A DNA stretch of 64,000 nucleotides, from contig JACGWO010000010.1 of assembly GCA_034509735.1 (NCBI GenBank), positions 16,753,193 through 16,817,192 of the forward strand, read 5' to 3'. Origin of the DNA: Sesamum alatum (taxonomy: Eukaryota > Streptophyta > Magnoliopsida > Lamiales > Pedaliaceae). The notes under the pieces were generated by a model. The model made no database searches and was not told the DNA's origin. It saw nothing but the letters and a program-made list of their open reading frames with translations. How positions within the stretch are numbered: the stretch's first letter is position 1; the number at the start of each line of letters is the position of its first letter. Position numbers and translations under genes: made by a program. Positions 55,097-64,000 of the stretch are shown piece after piece.

Positions 55097-56620
55097 TTTG
55101 TCTCTTTCCAAAAGAGATGAGTCAACTACCACCTTACATGGAACATGGCTGAATTTTGCTTCCTCCAAGGGAGCATTTTGGCCAGGCTCATTATGAGAAG
55201 AAGGCCAACTTCTTCCTATTCCAAAATAGGAGTTATTTCTCCTCTCGGATCAAAATTTAATGAACCGAGTTTTATCGTAATCCAATTACAACGAACTCAA
55301 AATTAAATCCAATTTAATGTCCACTTAAATCATTCCCGTTGATCTTTTAATCCAATCAAAAGATCCAACATCTCAACTTTCCATAATTAATCAATAAATC
55401 CAATTTACCGATTAAACGAGGGCCCGATACAATATCGGCCCGTCCATCCAATGGACTATCCTTTAAGTAATCCAATTACTTATTTATCCTTCGAGATTGA
55501 CTCCAAGTCAATCTCTCAACCTTCTCGGTGATTTGTGTGTGACCCTTTAGGTTCACCCTCAGCTAGACTTGAGCCCGTGTCCTACAATGGTTACCATGGG
55601 TGGCCGTCTAGCAACGGTCCATGGCACTAGAGACTAGGTGAATGTTGGCGTGAACATTTAGGCGCCGATTCCATACGGGTATGGTCCTTCCGTCTACCGT
55701 CTACCATCTCCAGGCCATAGTCTAGGGTATGGAATTGGGCTTCGGTTCCCATCCTTGACTAGGTATCTATGCTTAATACTCGAGACTACGTATGCTTCAT
55801 TGCGTCGACACAGGAAACCATTCCCTGAGCTACCGCTCCCTCATACCAGGGATCTCACTAGTGTTCGACCAACCACTGTGGCCACAGCTTCAAACAGCAT
55901 GAATGTGTCTCCGAGTGCATAGGAGATACCTCTATCACATACTGACAGGGGACGGATCCTCTTCTTGGAATCCATCGTCCTCGCTATACATTCCCACTGC
56001 ACTGGACAAGGCTTATAATGATCATCTTGTAGAATGATCACCTCTCACCAAATCCAAGATACAGCAGTCCTGTGCACGCGACTGCCATGATTCCTCAAGT
56101 CTGAGGACTACTCCTGTACTATCGGAATCGGGGAAATCTAATCATACCGACCAAGCCTTCAAGGCTTCCATATGATGATCCCCGTGAGTCAGTCCAGTCG
56201 GCTCGACCCCAATCGACCAACCCATCAAGATCGTGTAGGCGTCCCACGCCTGTCGCCGATGAAACACGACACTCATCCAATAAACATGACTCTTGATTCA
56301 AGTCTCAATAGGACTCTCGATGCCCCTGTCTCGAGGTCCTCGACTTGGAACGTCTCAGATCCAACTCTTAATCAGTTGGTTTCATGACCACCATCCAATG
56401 CGTGGCCCAACTGCATGAGTTGTTAACCGTGGTCTGTGGGCTTTGTCGCAATATAAGTAAAACACCATTTTAACATATGTAAAATGAGCGCAACAAAGTA
56501 GACACCAATAATGACGAACACTCATTTTATTCATCACATAATAATATTACATTTACATCGAGTTGTCAAATAGGTTACAAATCGCCAAACCTATTGGCTT
56601 TCTGGTCACCTATTCTAACA
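55097..56620 (-). repeat. 3' LTR of copia-A2, main piece
   Basis: Continues 42112-42849 after the solo LTR. The minus strand starts TGTTAGAATAGGTGACC at 56620 beside the purine tract (AGTGGGAGAT). The palindrome is at 55876-55887. Confidence 0.9.
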
Positions 56621-57719
56621 ATCTCCCACTTGACCTACAGCCAATCACCCATTTGATCTCAAACCCATCTTATCCAGATGCTGAGTATAGGCAACTTGCG
56701 ACAGGGGCTTAGTAAGTGGATCTGCTATGTTTTCTGCGAAGCTGACTCGGTCCATTCGAATGTCACCCCTGCTAACCATCTCTCTGAGCAGATGATAGCG
56801 TCTAAGAATATGCTTGGATCGTGGTGAGATCTCGGTTCCTTTGCTACCGCTATCGCCCCGTTGTTATCATAAAAGATAATTACAGGCTTAGTAATGCTAG
56901 GTACTACATCTAACCCTTGGATGTAGCTCATCAACCAAACCACTCCTTAGCAGCTTCCAAAGCCGCTATGTATTCAAAACTCTATGGTGGAGTCCGCCGT
57001 GGTAGCCTGCTTGGAACCCTTCCAAGCAACCACGCCACCATTAAGTCTGAACACATAACCAGACTGAGACTTGGCATCATCGTCATCCGACTAGAAGCTA
57101 GTGTCGCTATAGCCTTCCAGTATCAACTCTCCACCGCCGTAGATCAAGAACATGTCCTTAGTCCTTTTTAGGTACTTCAGGATAGTCTTGACCGCACTCC
57201 AGTGTGCCTCCCCGGCACACGACTGATATCGACTAGTTACGCTCAAAGCGAAAGCCACATCAAGTCTAGTGCACTGAACAACATATTGTATGCTGCCTAC
57301 GGCTGAAGCATAGGAGATGTCCAACATCCGTTTAAGCTCCTCATCAGTCTTTAGGAGATTGCTTCTTGGATAACTTAATTCCATGCCTCATAAGAAGGAA
57401 TCCTCGTTTTAAGTTTTCCATCTTGAATCTCTTCAAAGCTTTCTCAATATACGAGGATTGGGCCATTCCTAACATCCTTCTAGATCTATCCCTGTAGATC
57501 TTGATGCCAAGGATGTAGGATGCCTCGCCTATATCCTTCATGGAGAATTGTGTTGACAACCAAGCTTTAGTGGTACCCAACATCTTAGCATCATTCCCAA
57601 TGAGCAAGATGTCATCCACGTAAAGCACTAGAAACACAACTGAGCTCCCACTGATCTTCTTGTATACAAAAGGATCGGACTTGTTCTTGATGAAATCATA
57701 TCCCCATGTGACTTCATCA
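56621..57719 (-). pseudogene. Copia-A2 reverse transcriptase second half and RNase H
   Basis: Minus frames: YVDD box (57611-57625), KDIGEASYILGIKIYRDRSR, then LDISYASAVGSIQYVV and LDVAFALSVTSRYQSCAGEA (57091-57637). RNase H is degraded (about 56725-57060) with IFYDNNGAIAVAKEPRSHHD. The RT starts abruptly at 57719, immediately after the LTR end, so the first catalytic Asp is missing. Confidence 0.85.
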
Positions 57720-58269
57720 TGAAGGACAAACGGATCCGCCCGGGAGCGCGAGCGGAAGCGAGAAAGGCAAGATAAGTGCGTAAATTTAAATCAAATTCAA
57801 AATACGCGAATCCCAAGGGGTGTACCCTTGGGTGCTCAACCGGGCGTTCGATGTAGGATGTGTAAATATTAAAACATATATTTAAACACATAGGGCATAG
57901 ATATACAAATAAAATCAATCAAAGCGTAATAAACCGTTACTTTGATTGTTTAGCGTATGCTCCCGGCTACTAGCGTTGTTCCTTCTCCGGAATGCTCACG
58001 AAATCCAAATGTATGGATTCTCCAAAGGTGATCCACACCACACCGGAAGAAACACACGTTCTTCTTGCTAGAAAAGAACGGGTTTAGGAAGGAATCGGTT
58101 TAAGAGAAGAACACTATGAATTAGTGTTCTCTTAAACTTACTTTATTCTTCTTCTTGATTCAAAATCAAGTGAAGAACACAAGTGTAAGAGAGGGAGGGA
58201 GCACGAAATTTTGAGAGAGAGGAGAGGATTTTTGTCTTCTCTTTTTCCTAGAAAAAGATGAATAATGAA
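57720..58269 (-). repeat. 5' LTR of copia-A2, truncated by element D
   Basis: The plus strand starts TGAAGGACAAACGGATCC, the complement of the family-A LTR end. It holds the last ~550 bases of the LTR. The five bases before element D are ATGAA, the expected target duplication. Confidence 0.88.
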
Positions 58270-60263
58270 TGTTAGAATAGGTGACCATGTAAGCCAATTT
58301 TGGCGGGTATATGTAACCTATGTCTAGACAATTATAAGTGTTTTGATAAATCATTAATGAATAAAGAAGTGAATTTTCATTTGGCATTACTTTGTTTGTG
58401 TTCACTTGCACCTATTTTTCCATATCTGTTCACTACGCAAACAGAGCCCACGGACTGAGATTCGATTTCGGGGACTGGGACTACGCTTGGAGGTAGGTCC
58501 ATGGAATCAGTCTTCCCGAATCAGTCCGGAAATCTCCAAGTCAAGGAATCCCGAAAATGGGTACCGGGATTCCATTTGAGACTTGCACTAAGCATCTGCT
58601 GTCGTGTTTCATCGACGGGTGACGAGGATCGTCTAAGCAGTGTTAGTGGGTTAGCCTGCTAGGATGCAGCTGACTGAGGTGACTCGTGGGAACCGTCTTA
58701 CGGAGGACCTTGAGTATGGTCTGCAAGGTATGACGAGTATTCCCGGTTCCAACGGTACAGGTCAAGTCCTTTGACTTGAGGAATTACTGAGTTTACCTGT
58801 ACATCAGAACTGTATCTTAGATATGGTGAGAGATTGCCAGAATTCTCTTTGGTAGTCATAAGCCATGTCTAGTGCAGTCCTGGTGTGCAAAGTGACAGTA
58901 GTTTCCAAGAAAGGATCTGTCTCCTGTCAATAGGTTTTGACAGTTGAGTCTCATGTATGCTCTAGGTCTTGTCCCTAAAACTGTGGCCACAGTGACTGAA
59001 CAGAAGGGAAGGTTTCCCTTGCGGCGTTTAGTGAGGACAGACCGACACTTAGGTCCAAGATGGGTACCTGCGTTATCCGTGCCCTAGACACTAAGTGATG
59101 AGACCGAAGACAGAAAGGACAAGCGTACTGTTAGAGCCTAAATGTTCATCCCTGAATATTTCACCTAGTCTCTAGTGCCATGGACCGTTGCTAGATGGCC
59201 AACCATGGTAACGGAAGGATTCTAGGAATCCGACCAAGTCTAGCTGAAAGGTGAACCTAAAGAGTCACACACTATCCACACACATTTAGATATTTAATTA
59301 GGAATTAAATATTGGAGTGAAGGAATGATTAAATTGGATTTAATCGGGTCCTTTATTTTTCTTGGAGAAATAATTCCTTCTATTAGATATAAGGAATTAA
59401 ATTGATAAATTAGATTTATCAAAGGGATTTATTTAATGGGCTTAAATAATATTTATATTTATTTTAGCCTCTTGGAGATATTTAAATAGGTTTTTAAATA
59501 TTCCATTAAATTAAATTAAATCAACGGTGAGATGAATGGGAGAGATGGATGGCTAGGATCGTTTTGACTAGGTCAAAACATTAGTTTGACTAGGACTTTG
59601 ACTAGGTCAAAATCCTAATCAAATTAGAGTTCTTAAAAGAGGAGTTTAAAGAGGATTAAACTCCTCTTCTATATAAACCCCTAGCATCCTACAAGTTGAA
59701 GGATGATGAAACTCCACACACACACACACAACACACACACACGGTTTCTCTCTCTCTCCCATCTCTCTCGTCCGCCCTCTCTCTCTCTCAAGAAAATAGT
59801 TTTCTTGATTCTTTTGTTCTTGGAACATTAGAATCTTGATGAATCAATACCATTAATTGATAATGTGTTATTGATTCATCCACTCCAAAATTATACACTT
59901 GTTCGTTGCTAGCACGACGTGCAAGATACGTGGGTGGATCGTGTGTCACGAATTAGAGGGTCTCAAAGACGGGATCTTGGTGCAAAACGGGGAACAACGC
60001 GTGTAGCCGTTGAAGACGAAAACGACAACGGGTAGGTCTCGTTTTAAATTTTCGTCCCTCTTTAATTTTCAACCCTATGGCCTCCATGATTTATTTTATG
60101 TTATACGTTCATGAGATTCACCGAATGCCCGGGAAAATTTCAAAGGCACACCCTTTGAAACGTGTTTTTAATTTAAAGGCATGTTTAAATTCCGTTTTAA
60201 TTTTTTAATTATACCGCGCTTCCGCATTCGCGCTTTTCCCGGGACGATCCACATAATCTTTCA
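58270..60263 (+). repeat. 5' LTR of copia-B element D
   Basis: 1994 bp from TGTTAGAATAGG to ATCTTTCA. The palindrome is at 58981-58992 and the W-box array at about 59561-59622. The TATA region (TATATAAA) follows at about 59671. Confidence 0.93.
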
Positions 60264-60264
60264 G

Positions 60265-60278
60265 TGGTATCAGAGCCC
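60265..60278 (+). other. Primer binding site of element D
   Basis: TGGTATCAGAGCCC one base after the LTR end; initiator Met-tRNA type. Confidence 0.9.
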
Positions 60279-60478
60279 GGTTCGGTGTATAGGCCTAGGG
60301 TTTATGTGCGTTTTAAGCATGAAACGTGAAAATAGCATGTTGTTATTAAATCTTGAATTTCTTGATTCTTGAAGCATGTTATTTTATTGCTTTTAATTCG
60401 TGTGAATTGCTGAATATTGGTATTTTCTGTTTTTCTTGGGAATCGGGATGGGAATTAATCTGAAAAACGAGAAAACGT

Positions 60479-61062
60479 CACAGCCGGCCAGCCGGGAAGG
60501 CTGGCCGCGCGCAGCCGAGCGCTGCCGGCAGGGCAGACGCGCGCAGGCATGGGAAGCCTGCGCGCGGGCGTGCGCGCATGGAAACGCCTCCAGGCGCGCG
60601 CGCGGGCAGACAGAGGTGTCTGCGCGCGCGCGCCCGGCAGGCGCGCCCATGCGCGCGCGCGCGCGCAAGGCTGGCGGACGGAGGAGCCCGCGCGCGGACG
60701 GGCACCAGGCGCGCCGCTAGGCGCGCGCGCACGCAGACGGAGGCGTCTGCGCGCAGCGCGCCCGGCAGGCACGCCCAGTGCGCGTCTGCGCGCGCGCTCT
60801 GCGCGCGACGCAGGGACGCAGCCGGTGGCCAGCAGGCCAGCGCGCGCGCACAGGCAAAGGAGCCTGCGCGCGCGTCGGCCTGCCGATGCGCCAGGCCGCG
60901 CAGACTGATGCCGGCCAGGCGCGCGCGCACACAGGCAGGGGCCTACGCGCGCGCGCCCGGCAAGGCGGGGCCTGCGCGCGCGCAGAGGCGGCAGGCAGGG
61001 CCTGCTGCCCTGCGCGCCCGGCGGCCGACTGCTGCAGGCGGCGGCGGCCGGTGGCTCCTTGG
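60479..61062 (+). repeat. GC-rich leader segment with hairpin series (element D)
   Basis: Same kind of segment as in element C. Clear hairpins: 60541-60563 (GCGCAGGC/GCCTGCGC), 60606-60623 (GCAGACA-GAGG-TGTCTGC), 60731-60748 (GCAGACG-GAGG-CGTCTGC), 60851-60866 and 60933-60944. The second and third differ by a matched A-T versus G-C pair. Long frames here are by-products of composition. Confidence 0.8.
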
Positions 61063-61083
61063 CTAGGGTTTTTGAAACCCTAG
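61063..61083. repeat. Inverted telo-box hairpin (element D)
   Basis: CTAGGGTTT, three-base loop, AAACCCTAG at the end of the GC-rich segment; same position as in element C. Confidence 0.75.
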
Positions 61084-62589
61084 TGTAATTTTATTTTTAA
61101 ATTTATTTTCAGTTTTAATTTTGAATTAATTCTGAAAAATTCGTTTTTTGGGTTCAATTTTTCCTAAATTCCTAAAGACATTATTTTAGGAGTAAAATAA
61201 ATGGATTTGGAATCCCAGGGGTTATTTTACTTAAAATAATGAGGAAAGGTTTTCCTAAAACGAAAAATTTTACATTGCCAATATCTATATTTTATTTTCA
61301 CACGTTACGCACATGTTCATTTATTTTCATCTTGGATTGATGTGATTGGAAATCACGTGTTGTTGGAATATTATGATTATGTGATTGGATCATGTAATTA
61401 TGTGTGTTGGATGGAAATGGATGATCACGAGCCCTAGACCGAATGTATGGTTTAATTTTCTGTTGGGCCTGTGTGCCTCTTTAAACTGCTTTCTCCTTCT
61501 CTCTTTCTAGTGCCTTGGAATAATAAGGCTTTCTACCTCCCTCCTTATGTACTCCCCCGGGGTTTCGCTGGGGTTTCTAATTTTTTTTATATGTAATGAG
61601 AGTAGACTAGGAGTGAGGTTTCCATTTTTGTAATTGGTGGAGAAGAAGGAAGGACCACATGGAGAGCACAGACCGGAGGTCCTTGGCGTTTTCCATGAAG
61701 TGAAGAAAGAGAAAAAGAGACCAAGGCCCATCAGAATGATGATTGGGTTACTATTATTGTAATAGCATAGGACCAACCCTAGATTGACCATAGATCCACT
61801 GCGGGCTCAGTGGATCGCATAGGATTCGGGCTTGTGATCATCCAACAGGGGCGTGCTAGGCTTTAATTTTGCATGTGGTTATTGTGATGGATGAATGGGT
61901 TTTATTTATCATGTATAACTGCTATGGATGAATTTCATTTATGCATTTTTTGGATGAATGTATGGATATAGTATGAGATCTCGGTCATTATTACTCTCAC
62001 ATTGGTTGGACCAATGTTGAAATATTAGACCCTAGATAAAGTGGACATGAACTCTAGGAGTTTGTCCATGCCTTCCAATCCGTGGCATAGTGAGGAAGCT
62101 GTTTTAGGTCAATAGCGTGGTCTCACGAGTCGTGGCACGTTATTGTACTTAAAAGAAGCTGCACTATGTCATGAACGAAAAATGGGCTGCTGCTACCTGT
62201 CTCACGAGTCGTGGGGGTACTAGTGGGTCCATGGCTCGGTCGATTGGGTCGGGTCTAACGCCTAATTAGCATGATTCGCTTGGAGTCCTCGGGATCATGC
62301 AAAAGGGTGAGGCAATAATCTTGGGAATCTCGTGGAACGAGAATGGTATGGAATACCTCCCACAGGATCTTTTCCATGCGAATCGTAAAAGCGGGGTATG
62401 GGAAAAATCGCTGTGGATCCCAAGCCCACTAGGAAAGGATTTCCCGAAACTACGTTTGAGAGTACCGTGTTTTCGTATAAATAGTGGAGGATTAAATGAC
62501 TAAAGACCAAGCATTTAATTATTTTTTATCAAACCACCGTCTTTACTTTCTGCTGATCGCGCGTTGTTTTTCAACATGTAGATTTTAAA
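61084..62589 (+). other. Element D leader, AT-rich part
   Basis: Untranslated, aligns with 49010-50520 of element C. No domain is seen. Confidence 0.7.
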
Positions 62590-63652
62590 ATGTCTAAGAA
62601 CCCACTTTCAACCATTCTTGAGACAAACAAATTTAATGGAACCAACTACAACGACTGGTTGCGCAATCTCAAGATAGTCCTGGATTATGAGAACCAAGGC
62701 TACGTCATGGACGAGCCTCTCCCTAGGACCTTACCGGAAGGATCCACGCCAGAGGAACGTGAGACGTTCGAGACTTGGCATAAGGATAACCGGAAGGTTC
62801 GTAGCATCATACTTGCTTCGATGACCAATGAGATTCAGAAGCAATATGAAAGGCTAGACGATGTCCCTTTCCATAATGGCTCGCCTTAAGGATTGCTATG
62901 CAGTCCCGGACCGGCATACTAGGTATGTCGCGACCAAGGCGTTCTTTGGAACTAAAATGACAGAAGGATCCTCTGTACAAGAACATGGGGTTAAAATGCT
63001 TACCCTAGTGGAAAAGCTCGAGGACCTAAAGGCAGGTCTCGATAACGAAACGTACATAGATGTGATCCTTCAGTCACTCCCACCCTCCTTTGATCAATTT
63101 ATTGTCAACTACAACATGAATGCACTTGAGAAGGGTATTCATGAGTTGATCAATATGTTGGTGCAATACGAGGCAACGACTAAGAAGTCCACGCCTTCGG
63201 TATTGTTTGGAGGTGCTTCTACTTCCAAGACGAAAGGCAAGGGCGCCGGACGTTGGAAAAGGAAGAAAGGGAAGGGAAAGGCAGTCATAGCAGCTACGAA
63301 CACTCAGAGTGTTCCCATTGCCAAAGAGGGGAAAGGCAAAGGAAAGGGAAAGGTTGTCTCCAAGCAACAGTCGAAGGCATATGACATATGTATCAACTGC
63401 CGTGAGAAAGGGCATTGGAAGAGAGAGTGCCCCAAACTCTTCTCAAACCAAGGTATATTTGTGATTGAGGTTAACATGGTCACTAATTCTGCCTCTTGGG
63501 TATTGGATACCGGCTGTGGAGCTCACATTTGCAATGATCTGCAGGTGTTGAAAAGAAGCAGAAAACTAAGTAGCGGGGGACATGATCCTGAAGCTCGGAA
63601 ATGGCAAGGCCATCTCGGCAGAAGCAGTAGGATCCGCCACTTTAGTTATTAG
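62590..63652 (+). pseudogene. gag: Element D gag and protease start, one-base insertion
   Basis: Begins MSKNPLSTILETNKFNGTNY. At about 62868 an extra T (CCCTTTCC versus CCCTTCC in C) shifts the frame. Sense continues from 62879 (MARLKDCYAVPDRH) through the CCHC knuckle CINCREKGHWKREC to LDTGCGAHICNDL of the protease. At about 63580 an extra G in a G-run shifts it again. Without these two changes the gag would be open. Confidence 0.88.
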
Positions 63653-64000
63653 TGATACCATTAGCATAGAATTAGAGCAAGTTTATTTTGTACCCAGTAT
63701 GATTAAAAACATCATTTCCATTCCATTGTTAGACAATAATGGTTATGAGTTTAAAATCAATAAAAATTGCTTTTATTTGATGAGGTGTGGAATTGCTCAT
63801 CTACTTGGTACATTACATAATGGGCTCTATATCTTGCAACAAACGAATTTCGTTCTTAACGCTCAACACAAAATTAGATAATAACGGGAACGCACGTCTG
63901 TGGCACGCTAGGCTAGGTCACATATCCCAAGATAGGATGAAAAGGTTGGTAGACTCAAAGAACCTAGAGGTTGGGGACTTGAGTGATCTACCAACTTGTG
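63582..64000 (+). pseudogene. Element D protease end and integrase zinc domain
   Basis: The frame reads MILKLGNGKAISAEAVGSAT to NGLYILQQTNFVLNAQHK and stops because four bases (CGAA in element C) are missing near 63872. Sense then continues to the window edge with LWHARLGHISQDRMKRLVDS and DLSDLPTC, the zinc-binding start of integrase. Confidence 0.85.

Larger units (their letters stand above)
42112..58269 (-). mobile_element. Copia family A element A2, split by nested insertions
   Basis: On the minus strand: partial 5' LTR (58269-57720), then directly the second half of RT, RNase H (57719-56621), then the 3' LTR (56620-55097 and 42849-42112). The 3' LTR is split by a solo copia-B LTR. The 5' LTR is cut by copia-B element D. 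Primer site, leader, gag, protease, integrase and half of RT are deleted. The outer flank on the left is the old copia remnant. Confidence 0.87.
58270..64000 (+). mobile_element. Copia family B element D, cut by window edge
   Basis: 5' LTR 58270-60263, primer site at 60265, leader with GC-rich segment, gag, protease and the start of integrase. It inserted into the 5' LTR of copia-A2 in opposite orientation. It closely matches element C. The 3' half and 3' LTR lie outside the window. Confidence 0.93.

Noticed and set aside
60393..61083. Overlapping frames in the element D leader
   Set aside because: Composition artefact in the hairpin-rich segment.

Overview
The window is plant nuclear DNA made almost entirely of nested transposable elements. 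I see no convincing host gene, tRNA or rRNA. The evidence for a flowering plant, probably a eudicot, is the combination of Athila and Tat-type Ty3/gypsy elements, two Ty1/copia families primed by initiator Met-tRNA, an L1-type LINE with an RNase H domain, a MuDR-like MULE with introns, and a foldback MITE. The density and nesting suggest heterochromatin, perhaps pericentromeric. The species cannot be named from the sequence.

Layout. 1-6747: Athila-type element (+) with a broken gag/protease region and no pol; its 5' LTR is cut by the window edge. 6748-9298: deleted copia element of family A (-), interrupted by the Athila. 9299-about 12840: older gypsy element (-), itself interrupted by that copia element. 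12841-15115: unassigned block that resembles plant mitochondrial DNA. 15116-15703: AT-rich, nothing recognised. 15704-24304: decayed Tat-like gypsy element (+) with three kinds of tandem array downstream of integrase, carrying a solo copia-B LTR (duplication AAGAT) and a MITE present in both terminal repeat copies. 24305-27365: fragment of an L1-like LINE (+). 27366-37295: copia-A element with two complete LTRs (+) and a deletion in reverse transcriptase. 37296-41230: MULE without its left end, with an eight-exon transposase and a convergent zinc-finger gene. 41240-42111: old copia gag/protease remnant (-). 42112-58269: copia-A element (-) whose 3' LTR is split by a solo copia-B LTR (duplication GTTGA), which is itself split by a complete copia-B element (duplication CAAGG, 42961-53203). 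58270-64000: copia-B element (+) running off the right edge.

Order of events from the nesting: gypsy, then copia-A3, then Athila on the left; old copia remnant, then copia-A2, then solo copia-B, then complete copia-B on the right. The copia-B elements are the youngest layer, but all carry coding breaks, several of them one-base changes in homopolymers. No element visible here looks autonomous as read.

The most interesting signals are non-coding. They are covarying hairpins in the Athila element and in the GC-rich leaders of copia-B, paired W-box promoter arrays in copia-B LTRs, a sequence block shared by the otherwise divergent LTRs of families A and B, hairpin-unit satellite arrays in the Tat element, and a MULE with a MuDR-like convergent second gene.
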